From contig JAEMBT020000008.1 of the NCBI GenBank assembly GCA_018873245.2, positions 1,550,001-1,614,000 of the forward strand: 64,000 nucleotides of DNA, read 5' to 3'. This DNA is from Archegozetes longisetosus. Lineage: Eukaryota > Arthropoda > Arachnida > Sarcoptiformes > Trhypochthoniidae. Below the pieces are notes generated by a model, which saw only the letters and a list, made by a program, of their open reading frames with translations, was not told where the DNA came from and did no database searches. The first letter of the stretch is position 1; every line of letters begins with the position of its first letter. This document shows positions 14,401 through 29,300 of the stretch, piece by piece. A program made the position numbers and the translations under genes.

Positions 14401-15847
14401 GAATCCTTCGACCTTAAATACGAAGAACATTTTTTTCAAGTAATTTATTACAACATTGAGCTTAACAAATGAATACTGACTTAGCTCAAGGATAAGTCAT
14501 ATTTTTATTTATCGAATCAAGAAATATCTGTCAATCTATTAGGATTATTCAAAATATATTTTCCAACCTTTTATTATAATTAGGCATTTTATACACAAGT
14601 TTTTCAGCTAATTGACGATTCTCAAGGAATTATTTATTTTGTTTAAAATACTTCTAAAATTGAAAGCAAGTTTTATAAGATTCTCTATGGATATTTTAAG
14701 CAGATTTTACATAACTCTTTGCCTAAATTTTATCTGCAGCACATTTATTAACGGTATTGTTGCGAATGAAGTGCACGCTCTGATTAAATTGAGATCAGTA
14801 TCAGATTCTCAAAACCAGAGCTTCACCAAATTAAGACGCCAGTCATTTTTAACAATGATCAAAGTGAAATGCTTCATATTTTCTCTTGTCATTTGTGGTT
14901 ATCTTAATGTAAGCTTTGAATAAATTATAGCTTAATTATAATCTATTGAACCATTGAGTTGAAACCTGTGAAATGGAAACAATTGTTTAAAAGAACAGCA
15001 GAAAGTTTGATAAAGAAAGCTAAAAGAAATTACGAAGACCAGAAAGTATTTGAAAAGAGAATTTATTATTAAATGATTATAAGGTTGAACAAGAATTGAA
15101 TTTACAGAAGTAATAGTAAAAATTGATGCTAACATTGGAGTTTGTAATAATTAACCAATTAATAGATCTCTAACTAATAAATAATTAAACTTGAATTAAA
15201 GTTTGGCAATAAGCAACAAATAAGTAAAGATGGAGTTTTCAACTTTAATAATATTGTATTAATACTCATTTAATTAATAGAATAGAAAGTACTGATTGAA
15301 CACCTTTCCAAAATATCCGACCATCAATTATGAAAACATATATTTACCGAAGCAATCGGAAGAGTTTGATTAACTGTCTTTCCCCAACCTTTATTCATAG
15401 CAATTGAAATAGGATATATTAATATTAACGAATAAGTATAGGTATATCTAACTGGTAAAGAGAAGAGAACTTAAGAACATTTTAAAGTTAGTGCTGATAT
15501 ATACGAGCACTTATTTCATACTATAATTACAACAATCAAATTTGGCGATTAATACTTCAATAAGACTGAGAGATTCTATTGTTTAAGCTTAGTGTGATGT
15601 ACATTTTTACAAAAGAACCTTAAACTATATGAAACGTTATAACTAATGTAATAATAAAAGCAAATGTTTCTGTTTTAGGCACAGTATTGAGTGTCATGAC
15701 TACATCATAAATATTAATACATTATAGGACTCATAAAACCAAAACAACTTTTCCACATTCAATCAATTATGCAATGCATGAACTGAACAAATATTGTTTT
15801 TTCTTCAAATTCAAGGCTAATTTGCCGACTGTTAGATTGAAATCGAC
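11410..15847. other. Intergenic AT-rich DNA
   Basis: This is the spacer between the SUMO-like gene and the 3' end of the TBC1D1/4-type gene. Its open frames, the longest 103 codons at 14612-14923, have no recognisable domain or splice context. I see no repeats longer than simple A/T tracts. Confidence 0.55.
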
Positions 15848-18800
15848 TTAAATACTCAAATTGCTTGTATCGCTTCGAGTTCGATTATATTCATCATAAT
15901 CTTTATCCTCCTTCGATACTTCTTCATCCTCAGAATTGATATCAATGTCGTCCTCATCATCCCCCACGTCATCCTCCTCATCCTCTACGTCGTCTTCATC
16001 GTCAACTTCTTGACTATCTTTTCGCTCCTGTTCATTATCATTGTTGGCACAACTTATGCTGAAGACAGGCGTATGACTCAAACTATTGCGATCTAATGAA
16101 GTAACGAAGAATAAAATGAGCTAACTGACTAGGAAAAGGCATAATGATTGGCGATTACCACTGGTCTTATGTCCTTCGTTAAGATTTTTGTTACCGTCGG
16201 AATTGGCCGCGGCCTCTAATTTGTCATTACGTCTCTTGAGTGCATTAACGCTATGCAAGAGAGCGTCCCTTTCGTCCTCACAAGCCCGGACTCTCTGCTC
16301 TAACCTTTTAATTGTACTCAAATAATTATCACATAAAGACTGCAATTGATTGCATTTCGATTGATAGACATGTATTTGGGAGGTTAACTCCATCATCTCG
16401 TGGCGTAACTCTTTGTTCTCGGTGGCCAAATGTTTCTCAGTTTCAGTTCTATCGATAGCTTTTGAATTAAGGCTAGAGTTACTACTGTTATTAACTTTGG
16501 TGACCGCGTGCACCAGTTCCTCTTGAATGACTCGGTATTCTACTTCATAAGCATCCAATTGTTGTTTAATGTCCATAGAAAACACTTTATCGAAAATATT
16601 TTCCATATCTGCGATTTCCATGGCTGGTAAGTCTTCCTTCAAAAACTCCATAATCGCTTCGAAGCTATCGCATCGAAGTATTGGCTCAGAGTTGAGTTGC
16701 AACAGAGCGAGTGAAACCCTGAATATGGCTTCGATGCCCATAAGAAAGAGAATATCTTGAAGAAAGAAGAGAAGAGCAGATGAATAAATTCGGATTAATT
16801 TGAATATAAGAGAGACAAACCGAATAGTCGAGCAACAAACGAAAGTGGAAATTGCGATGCAAATAGTGTTAGAAACCACGGGGCAGCGTATAGGGTCGGA
16901 GATATTTCGTGGTATTCAAAATGCTGGTAAAGACTTTGATTGTGATCATAGAGGAGTCGAGTTAATTGATACAATTGCATCTGTAATCAATCATAAAGAT
17001 AATAGACATTAATTTATTGTCTTAGCAGCTTAAGTAAAGCTGTCAGAAAGCAAATGATTAAACGATTTACATAAATCAATCATATTTGACTTAATCTCTG
17101 CTGACGAGTGAGAGAATGCGTATTATTTGTTCAACAATAGTAGTGCTGTATTTTATGCCTATTGTTTATGAAACATAGCAACAAAATTTAGTAATTTTAT
17201 ATTCTATTATACTGTTTGGTTAGGTTTTTATAGTACATTCGGATATTTATCTAATGTGTGACAAACTTAACCTAAATATGTAATCATTTTTCAATAGAAA
17301 CAAATTGAGTTCTACTAAAACCAATAATTTGATACATCTATTTGTTGGGAGCTATTTGTGAAGCGATTATTAATACAATTATGAGAATAGACACTAAGCA
17401 AATGGAAATTGTTTTTTAAGTCAGAACAACCCAACTAATTTAGCTGTAGGTATAGGTGCACACAAGATAAGATCTGATATCTATGCGATATGATTATAAA
17501 CTATGCAGTAATTCAATGCAAACATTTATTTGATAATAAATCAAAGCTTTATTTCTATCTAAGCTTTTGTAGTTAAGTTTTTACTGTTCAGGTACTTCTC
17601 ATATGTAGTAAGAAAACAGGTTGAAAACACCTTTTCTAATAATTTATGCACAAAATGATATCCTTCTATTGCATGCCATTCTTTTTATTATATATTTCTC
17701 TCTTTGTCTGTCAGTTGGATTGACTTAAATGAATATAAAATAACGAAAGCTATGCAATAACTTTAGTGTGTTTGCGAGCGTTTTAACTCCGAATTGACAC
17801 TCGAATACAGTATAAACGTGACGATTTCAAACTAATATATTTTATGGTTTATTGTTGAACATAAATTGACTTCAAACGTAAATAAGACTCAAATGAATGG
17901 AATACTAGTAATAGCCGAAAAATTGCATCTCAGTTGTATAATTTCTAGCTTTTAAATACAGCACACAAGAACATTTGCAGCTTATTTAGTTGAATGTATG
18001 CAAAACTTTAAACTTAAAAGTATTGATTAGTATTCTGAAAACTAAAAACCTATGAAAAGCTAAGTGTTGTGACGTGTCAACACAGTATGATCGCATGGCT
18101 TAACTATATCTTTTAAACAATAGATAAGCTGCCTGAAATTAAGGTGGCTTCACTAATTGTTTAATCAAATTTTACAAATTGACTATGATTAAAGATAGTT
18201 GAATAGAAAACGTTACTACAATTTGGTAAAGTCATGATTATTGTGGAAGCAAAGGATGATAAAAGAGCAAAAGGATTGGCAGCACAATATCATTGATGGA
18301 AAGTTCGTTATGTGCAACTCCTACAAATCGTACAATTTAGTTTATTCTGTATATTGTTTGCATTAAGAATCAGTACCACCAACTGGGAATTTATCTTTTT
18401 TGTTGGAGCATATCTTTCTTATGATTACCATAACAATATTATACCTGGAGTGCATCCATATCTGGTTTGTACTGTTTCCTAAGTCCTCGATGAAATAGTA
18501 AATACTTCATCATCTCAAAAGAATCGTCTTCACTCATCTGATATGAAAAAATAGAAATACCAGCAAAAGAGCTTGATTAATAAAATGTTTAGTGTGCATG
18601 AAAATTGCTGATAAGTTTATGGAATTTGAATATTTTATTTGTAGTTTAAAGCAATGAATGATTGGCTTACATGAAGAAGTAGTATTCCTGCAACAAAACT
18701 TAATCCTTGACAATATTCTACTTCCTGCAACATTAAAAACCATATTTCAGTTATAATTTGTAAGGAATGGGCAATAATTTGATAGTGTACTACCGTATCA

Positions 18801-21800
18801 TATAATGAATATGCTTTGAGTAAATTAAAGAGTGATAGCTGGCCAGGACCCAAAGCTTGTGCATAATATGCCACTTTTGGGAATGTGCGACCTGCAAACA
18901 TATGCAAAAACATGATCAGATGCATAAATTCAAATGGTATTCAGCTGACTGAATGTCAAAATGTTTTGTAAATAAATTTTAAGAGAAACTCTTTAGGATT
19001 GGCCGCTACGAGTTATTTATAGTCGAGCAATAAAATAGCTATCGCAACACTAGCTTGCTCATTACACTAGTATTTTTAGTTCTTCAGATACGCAACTTGT
19101 AGCACTCAAATGACCGTTTGGCTGCAATAACTGTCCCACTTGTACGGCAAGTCCACTCATTTTGAGTTATATTTTGATAATAAAAGTTCAATTGCATAAT
19201 AATTGAATAATGTTCGACAATTTCAGTTATCTCCATATCTGTTTTTCGAGGTTTTACTGCTCTCGGTATTTTTAGATTTTAAATTTATATTCCTATAAAT
19301 AAGCCTTGATTTTCAGATTAAGGGTAACCTTAGTTAGAATGCAATTGCTTTTTGATAAAAGGATCAAATGTTCGATATAGTCTTTGGGAATTTGGAGGAG
19401 ACGAGCGAACCCATGATCAATAAAGTTGTGAAAAGAGACACACGATTGCTCACGAATTATGAAAGATGAAAGGCTCAAATGTTTGGGATGAAACAATTGG
19501 ATTTTAATGTAAAGCTAATTAAGCGGAGAGCTCGTGATAAGAGCAATGCAATTATAGGATGGGTTCGGGAAAGACCCCTAAATCGGTAATAGTTAAGCAG
19601 TGAATAGCCTGAAACTCTTATTCAATGATTAGAAGGCGATAATTAGCATGAAAAACTGTTTAACCATTAACTGACAAGCGATACACACAATTTGACACCA
19701 GTTTCAAACAATAGCAGTGATCCATTTTTCAATGGGTATTAAATTTGTTCCATATTCATTTTTTAGTTTTCTGCCAAAGTCGATCGAAGTGGTGAATAAA
19801 CAGCTTTAAAGACTTGTTGACGCTTTGACTTTTTCATTCTGATGCAAATCAATTGCACGAATCACTTTTGATCTTTAAGTTATATAACATTTTGAAAGCG
19901 CACAAATTTATGACTAGCTTTCAGCTCACGATTTGGCTCTAAGGCAAGGCAAGTGCTATAAAAAAATAAATTTATTTATACTTATAACTTATACCGTTTG
20001 ATGAAATTTTCGAGCAGTTCTGCTAATTTTTTGGAGGAACTAAAACGCGTGATAGAATTTAAATCATATCCAAATCCTGTAATACACTTATTATGAAAAG
20101 TATTTTAAAAGCATAAAAGGATATAAGAATTTCCTGTAATTTTCTTTTTTTTCTTTTTAAAACATTTCTATAAATATTAGGATAGAAAAGGTTAAGAAAG
20201 GAATTGAGAAAAGGCTGAGAAAAAATGATAAGAAGTTGATTGCACCTAAGCAACAAAATTTTGTTTTCAATTTTTATGATCATCAAGTAGATTAGAGTTA
20301 ATCAAATAAATATCAAATTTTAATTCCCAATTAATTGTATGTCAAGAACTGAAACAACAAAAATGTTACTATCACGTGAATCTTGAAGTTTGAAATTTTT
20401 GCAAAACAAAGTTTAAGTGTTGCTTATCACAAGTAAACGTATACTTCAATGTTAAGCAACGATAATTGATTAGATAGCGTTAGTTTACAACGTTGATTAA
20501 TTCAGAGATAGGCTTGCTATTAAGTAGAAATAACGACTATTTAGTTAGTTTGACACGATGGACAGTGATTCTGAATTAATGTTCAGATTTTGTAGTATTT
20601 ATTTGAGTGGAGTTGAGTTGTGTTTCTAATTCAAGATGTTCACTGAATTGGTTGTTTCAAAAATGAATTCAAAGTTTATTTATAAACTTGTTTCCAGCAA
20701 TACGAACATTTTTAAAGGCAGAAAATATGAATTATTTTTTATAACTGCTAACAATGTAATTGAAATTATCGCCCGATATGCTGAGAGCTAATAGATTATT
20801 AATTACAGAATATAAGCATACTTTAATTGAATATTCATTTGAACTTTGAATGGGGCTCGACGGGCTATTTTTCAAAAAGGCAAAATTAGCTTTAATTCAC
20901 AAGCCAAAGAAGGTTTTCATAAGGATCAGAATTAAGGGCCTAAAATAGAGAGATAGTGAGCAACCTCTGGAAAAGTTGTGATTATTAATTGAGTGAACTA
21001 TCTTTAGTGAATTGCATGAGTATAAGGACTGCTAATAACTTGAATGCACGAACAAACGTGCTCTGGCTTATTTCACATGACAAAAAGAGGTTTCTTTTTA
21101 ATATTCAAATCTATTTTTAAAAATAATCATATCCTTCTATCCTATTGAACAAATTCTTCTATTTATCGTTTAACTGAACTATATTTTAGTGAACAGCTAT
21201 TAAACCAAATTAACTTAAGCGAAAATTCCTGAAATTCATTTGAACTGATGTTCAAGTTTTGAACTGATAAACGTCATAATAATTAAATTAATGTAAGACA
21301 CGAGCAATTATTCAAGATTTTGTATGTCATAAATGACAAAAAATGGTTGTGTTTCAGATGTTTGATTAAATAGTTTTGAGTAAATTTGAAGATATCACGC
21401 ATTTAATAAATAAAATATGAATTATTAGGGATAACACATTTGTTAGCCGAAGGTTAGAAGCATTTAAGCATTGATTCAAGTATTTATGAAACATTGAAAA
21501 ACTGATCGGATAATTGTTTTTCTTCTACATATGGTTTTGTATCATTTATTAAAAAACCTTCTTCGGTGGTCGCTATTTCATTCTGAGGAGATTATCGCTT
21601 TTGGCGTCTATACAACTGAGTACATGTTCAAAGAATGCATTTTAAAAGAGCTAAAAAAATGGTGAAAACTTCAATAAGTTATGCAGGGATGAGGTAACAT
21701 GAAATGAAATTCGGTATTTTTAGCAATAGATTGTATTATATTTTTATATTTCATATAGAGAAGAGTGTATGTTATTTTCAGCTTATTCACGACTTTGGCT

Positions 21801-23334
21801 AAACCAAATCACAACACAACCAGCTATCACAAGAGCCAGCTATGACTTGTGCACGACTTCATCACGATCTGCCGGATCAGCCCCTGAATAAAAGGAGTGG
21901 AGTTTTATATTTTATGATCACGCTTTGAATTAAAGGCAACAATCCCTCCCACCCACAAATGTAGCAAAACATATATGGCTTACAAACTGTGGGAATCAAA
22001 TTCGGACAATATAGTAGATAGACGGGTGAAATGCGTGATTTCCAAATCATGGATCTGTTCATTCAGATCAGACCAGAAACAGATCGGCAGAGGATGAGCG
22101 CAAAGTCAACACTATTATTATGATTATTACATAACTCATTGGTTTTGCTTGAGTAACGTTAACTATTAATTATAAAAGTATTCAACACAGAAATTGCATT
22201 TTAATTATGATTTTGGTCAATGGTGCTTAATCTTGTTGTGTATTTAACTTTTCCATTCAAATCAGTCCATTCCCTGTTTTGCTGTATTTTTGCTGAACTA
22301 TTATCCAAAAGATGATTTGCTTACGTCCGGGTTTGTACAGTTGAACAATTTAAATAATAAAAAATTGTTGATCACGCAGGTTTCAGATTCATAAGTAAAT
22401 GTACAGCTATTCAGACATTATTGAAAAGCACAAGTCTTGTGTGGTTTTATTAAGCTTTAGAGAGGAGTCTGATAGAAGATGTTGTGAATGCGATAAAATG
22501 TTAGCGTAATGACGAAATAGTGAGGACAACAACGATAATGGTATACTTAAGTTTAATCATCTAATGCCTGATAATGCAGGCAGTATTTAGCCTTATTTTC
22601 AGGTGGAGTTTTAATGCACGTCTTAGCGGACAGAACCATAATTTCATTATTTAAAATAACGTGAAATTCTAAAGAGCTTTTATTATCACGTTGTGATGCG
22701 CTTTAAAGTATAATAAACCAAAACTAACTCATATAATAAGCAAAAAAGAAAATAATTTTTGGGAAAACATGATTCTAAAGGCTAGCTCTCTATTCATAAG
22801 TTTATTATTTATAAATATATTTTGAGGATATTTGCAGTTGAAAATAGTCTCACGAGAAGAGAAATTTCGGAATTAAGTTTAAGATTGCTGAAAAGAGCGT
22901 ATTTGATTAAATAAATTTGTTGCTAAAGAGTGTATAAAGTAGTGACTGGTCCTTAACTCGTATTTTGTCGTAATGACTAAAATCTGTGAGCGATAAACAT
23001 AGTTCGGAACAGCATTCCATTAAGAGGAAGGAATGGCATAACTGAGAGATCAACTAAATAAAGTAGAAGTCTCTAAAAAGTTAGTGTAATTATACCGGTA
23101 TTTGACCAGAAAAACTAAACTTAGTAAATGGTATGGATATAAAGTTATCGTCCGACTCGAAGAATAAATAACATAAAAAAGCTTTCGAAGAAGTCTTAAA
23201 GCATAAGATTAAAACGTAATACACGCGACAGAGACACCGAAACCTGATATATTATGAGGAAATGTGCGACCGAAATAAATATAGACTTCAGGCTATATTA
23301 ATTTCAATCACTTTACAATCTTAAGTGCTTATGA

Positions 23335-23377
<43 letters not shown>

Positions 23378-26300
23378 GAGAAGGACCTAAGGATCGAATA
23401 GTATTGCAAACTAAAACATAAGTTGAGGCAAATTTGAAATGAATAAGTTCAAAGAAAGTCTAGATGAACGTTCACACAATTAGTCAACTAAATAATTGAA
23501 GTGATAAAACTTTTTGGTACAAAATAAAAATTTCGGGCGTTTCTAGTGGTTTCATTACTTAATTGGATAGAGTATAAGGTTAGGCTGAGTTTTATTTTTG
23601 GAATTGAAAGCAACAACTCACGGGTTCTGATTATCAATTAATCAAGAGAAGAGTCAAAAAACTATATGTGCAAAGACACCATTGCCTATAATCGAAAGAT
23701 TGAATCGAGTGAACGGTTAGTGTTTTATTTATTGAGTTTTAAGTGAACGTGAAATAAACGGATAGATAAGATCACGATATGATTTGATTGATTGCAAATT
23801 ACTCTTTAGTCAGTAGATGTTATGTTGAATATGAAGCAGACATATATGGAATATAAAAAATGAATTGAGGATAAAATTTTAAAAATAAATATTACTTTTA
23901 TTTAGTATTAATTAACCAAATCAATCTAATGTACGCTTCGGTTTCTACGTTTATCTTTCTCAGTAAATCAGTTGATAAAAACTATACCTTTGAGGAAAAT
24001 CGTTAAATTAATGTCAGCTTTTATTAACTAAACTTATACTAACTTATCAAAAGTTAGGAAAGAGTTTTTTAAGTGCTCGACGAGGAAATGACTAAAACTT
24101 TTTATGCGAGTCAATTGCAATAAGGCAGTACGTTGTGCAACTAGTGCCATCTCGTCATTTTAATACAATGTATCTCACATAATGTATTTTGCAATAGTTG
24201 TGATACCGACGTTAAAAACAGTTTAATTAAAATACCAACAAAATTATGAGCAAATAAACATTTTTCATACAAAATCTTATTCACAATATTAATTTAAATT
24301 TGTATGAAAAAAATAATTGGGGAAGTATAATGTAAAGAGCTATAAAGAGAGTTTATTTAAACTCAGGGCTGTAATGTAATTAAGTTTGCTGTGTGCAGGC
24401 TGCGCGAATAAACCATTTTAATGATAAGTCAATCAGTAGGGTCATTATTGACCAAACTGTTGAACATGATGATGCTGGGCTATGATTATCATTGATTAAT
24501 GCATCCCAACCAAAGATATCCTCCTAACGACGGGATACTTTGGTAGCATCTGATCAATTGACTTCAAATATTGATCAATCAAACTAGACAAAGTGAGGTT
24601 TAAGAGCGAAGACACTAACAATTCTACTATAATGAACTATTAAAAGGATTGTCGAACTAACATGCACCGACTTAAAGGGCGCAATTACTAGGTAATCTCT
24701 GTTAACAACTGATGGTGATGTATTATTAAAATAAGCCTCACCCAAATCAACCAGAATGGCGTGCTGTTGTGTAGTTAACTGTCCCAACAATTGCCGGTAA
24801 GGTGTGTCCTTCACGGCAAAATCGCATTGTTTGTTGCACGTCAGTTTGTGCTGTTCGGCCAAAAATAGCCAGACTTCTCCTTTTTTATGTCGCGGCACTC
24901 CTGCAAAACGGACCATTTTATTAATATGAATTAATATTTTATGCGCATAGTACTCTATTGTAGTGATTGGCAAACTTTGACCTATTGGGTACATATGCAA
25001 GTGATTCAATAAGAAAATGATTACCCAAATTAACTGCTTTCAAGAGTTGATTATAAGTGGAGTGATAATTAGGCCTCTGATCGTGCAATAGAAATGAGTC
25101 CCAGGTTTTAGTTGCGTCCCAGAGCTGTGTCGCATCACTAAAGTTGGGAATTTCATCGTAATCCAACTTCATTCGCTTGTCATAAGTAGAATTTTGATCA
25201 TCTATTTTACAATTCAAATAAGATTTTTAGAAAAATTATCACAAAATATCTGTTCAATAAATAAAGATAAATTAAAATAATGTCATTTTTATTTGATTTA
25301 TGACTTAATCTAACTTCTTATATAAAATTATAATTTAATATTTGAAGAAAAAATAGATTCTCTCGGGTTAAAACTTTTAAATATTGATTTGATTTACAAA
25401 AATGATAATACAGTGAATAAGTTTGAGACCACATAAGGACTGTGTTTATTAAAACATAAATGGGTGTCAAACCTTGAAGTCTTTGATTTTGTTTTTCCAT
25501 TTTGTTGAGAATGATTTGCTGCTTAATCGCCGATTTCCACAATTCTCTCAATTGCTGTTTTGTTCTTTTTAGAGGCATATCATTTAATTCAACTGATTTA
25601 CTGTTGTCATCGATTTCTGGTGAAACTTTTTTGTCACAATTATTACTATTTATATGAATGCGATTGAAGATCGCCTGACGCCAAGAACCTGATGACTGAT
25701 TTACAGATCCATTATTACCATTTTTACAGCTATTTTGCTGCGAGTCGTCAGTAGTTAAATGATTCAGTTTTGTCTGAGAGCCAACTTTCATGAATATATT
25801 CAGTAATGGCTTCTTCGATGGCTGATTGTGAACGGCAAGCGATTCACTTCTAGCCACTTGACCCCTTTCGTCTGGATCTTTGACTAAATCTTTGATTTCC
25901 GAAAGTGTATTACTTCTCGGTCTTTGTTGTGGATCTTCGAAAGGATCATCAATTGGTGCAGATTTTTGTGATGAACTCGGAGAATGAACCATACTTTCAG
26001 AAGATTCCGTACGACTTAACTGTCAAATTATCAAAACAATTAATAGATTGCATTTGAGAATCAATATTTGTTAGTCAAATAAATTGAATTTTGTTATTCT
26101 AATGAAGCGAAAATATCCATTTTTAGCAAAATAGTCAAATTGATACAATATTTGGCGAACATATCAAAATAATATTTACTTAGATTGAGATTCTGGAAAG
26201 CTTCATGTCTCAGTTTGTTTATTTAGTTATTCTGTTAATTTTATAATTTGAATAATCTTACGTAAATAATCTCTACAATCCATTCACTAGATAAGATGAC

Positions 26301-29300
26301 TGAATGCAAAATAATAATTAAATGGATATTTTGATTATAAATGTTGAATATAAATAACTTGTATTTAGAGCAATGGCATCTTCTATTACAGAATAGTGAT
26401 CAAAGTTTTGAGCAATAGTAAAGTGCAGTGAAGAAAAGCATTTCTCTTATTGAGATAAGCATTTAAATCTTACTCTTAATCTACTAATTTCACTTAAATC
26501 CAAAGTTGTAGATCTTTGTCTCTTTACTGATTGTTTACTCAATTGTTTGCGCTTTGAGTGCGAATAAAAGAGCAAAAGCCAAAAGCGTGCAAATCATATA
26601 AAAAATCAAATCAAAAATTGTTGAATCGAAACAAGAGAAGTGACAAAAATGAATATTTTCTCTTACTTTGAAAAGGGATTCAAAAGTGTTAGATATGGAA
26701 CTTTTAGCTTTTTCTTTGAAATTATCCAAAGCATTAGTGGACAATCTTTTCTCGAGAAGACTCTTTTCCTGAGTAGAAGTGTGTGAATGTTTTTTCTGTT
26801 TACTTTCACAAATAGCTTTCAGAACAATCATAAAAAGTTCGTTTTGTTCGTGAACAGAGTTAACCTTGACCCCTTGACATTTAGTCATAATTTGGTCGCG
26901 TTCACGAGCAGGCAGTGAATCGATTCGGTGCAATATAAGCGCCTGAACTTTTTCAGGAGGCGTCAAGCCTTCGACATCGCAACAAATCCGATGAAACCAA
27001 TTCATTGGACACGTTTCGCAAATGAAAGTGGTTCTGTTTTTACTCGACTGATAAGCATTACTAAACGCCTGCTTAAGCGAATGCATTATTTCGCTGACCA
27101 ACTTCTCTGTTTGACATCTAAACACGTGAATCACGTAGGATTCAGATGTGTTTAGCGCTGGCTCTCTACAAATAAGGCCGAAGTGATCGTTATTTTTGAT
27201 ACCCTGAGAGCAGTGGGATATGTTGCTGAATGTCTTGTTAAGTACTATCTTATGCTTATCAGTACTTATTAGGCAGAGTTCCAGTTTTCCGATCAGAAAA
27301 AGCATTGTCTTATTCTGATATCGAATATTTCGAGGTCTTGTCAGATCGATAGAACCGCCAGAGCCCAGACGTGTTCTACCAAATGGAAGTGACAACTGCT
27401 TTTGTGTCGTTTCGATGTCACCACTGACCGATCTTTTTCTTGTGCTTATATTATTGAAGACGCTGTCGGGTGAGTCTAATGAAGCCGATGTGCGCTTCTG
27501 GAAATCTTGCAAGTCTTTCAGCAACGAAGCTCTGCTGTCCGCGTCAAGACTTTGTGTGTTTGGAATCAAAGTAGTTGGTAATAGAAGACTTGATGGCGAA
27601 GAGCTCGTTACCTCACTGGAAGATGCATTTGCATTTGTATTTGTATTTGTGGACGTTTTCTCACTTCCCTCTTCTATAACTTTTACTAAAAATCTTCTCG
27701 TCATAACAGTCGTCGGCTTACTGTCTGGTTTGTCGACAGTCATTGTGCTTTGACTTGTGGGACAAACTTTAACATTTTCATTTTCAGATTCACTCAACTC
27801 GTTAGAATCTGGAATATTTGGTAAATTATTAATACTCGTTCCACTGTCGTGTCTTCTCTTATTTTCATCGTTTGAAACAGTTAGCTCTGTTTTCTCATCA
27901 GATTTGAGACTTTCCAATTCTTTAAATTTATCGATAGCGTCGTCAATGACAGTGGGATGAGCCCTCTTTTGAGACATCTACAAGACATTGAAACAAAAAT
28001 AAATTAATAATCACTTGACTTTCAATATTTTCAAATACTTTTATAAGCACTTAAGTGCTCGTCAACTCAATCACTTACTCGAATGCTTCCGACATACATA
28101 ACTTCATATTGGTTTGAATAAGTCAGTATAGTCTCGAGACCAGATCCACTTCTAGTTCGCTGCAATCCTTGTCCAGTTTGATTGTGTAAAACTTCTTTAG
28201 TTGATTCTCTCATTTTGTTGAATAAGTCCAATACCTTAGAATAAAGGATTAGATTAGTGAATTTTAGTAATTATAACTGAGGTCATTTGCATTGAAAAGT
28301 TGATGAGCTGAGCCAAAGAAGAAATTAGTAAGAATTCGTTTGTGCCTATTATGCTATTTTTGATGCCACATATAGTCAACAAACAAAACAACTAATAATA
28401 ATTTAATGAGTAAACGGTGTGTAAATACAAATATAGCCATAATCGCTTCACTTTTGATGAGATTATTAAAGAGATTAATCTGAATAACTCTTACTTTATG
28501 ACCCTTTATAACCTTAAGCAATTGCATTTTTTCTTATCAGATCATAAATGTTTGAACGCTCATCAAATTGCATAATCAAAGTCAACTAAAGTTCAAATTA
28601 AGCAATACGTTCATCAAATTTAATTATTATTCAATTAAAGTTAATCTATAAATGATTTTTGATCCCATTCTAGATTTTCATCAAAAACACGGGTAAAAAA
28701 GCTTTGCTAGTCTTTCGAAACTTAAGCCTCTTATTTGTTTGTATTAGCTTTAATAGAGCATTGAACATTATGCAAGTTTTGCGTCAAATAAATGAGATCT
28801 AGCTGATAGGAGAAAAGTCAATATAAGACTTTAACGATTGATATTCTAACGTCATGTTAATTCTAGTTCTAACTAGAAAGTTATGAGATGCATGTTTTCA
28901 GAGCATTATTTTTGGCAGAAATCTCATATTAATTTACAGGCAGTGAAAATAAGAGACAACTTGGAGACTAAAGTGCACTAATTAAAGCTCAAACAATTGT
29001 AGTAATATTGGATCATCAGTGTCTGACGAAACGTTGTGTTATAAGAAAAAATTCTTAAAATACATGACTTTAAGCATAACATCAGAGCTAAGGACTGGGT
29101 TTCGCAATTTCTAGCTAACAACAAATTTAATTATAAACTAGCGTAAAGTTAGAAATAAGTAGGATTCGGAGGAATGATGAAGCATTTGCTAGGCCTATTT
29201 TTAATAATATGCTCAAGCGATTAACTTTTACATTGAACTTTCACGTGCTTATCATGCAGTTTAAGCATAGAATGTAGTTATGATATGGTAACTTTCAGAT

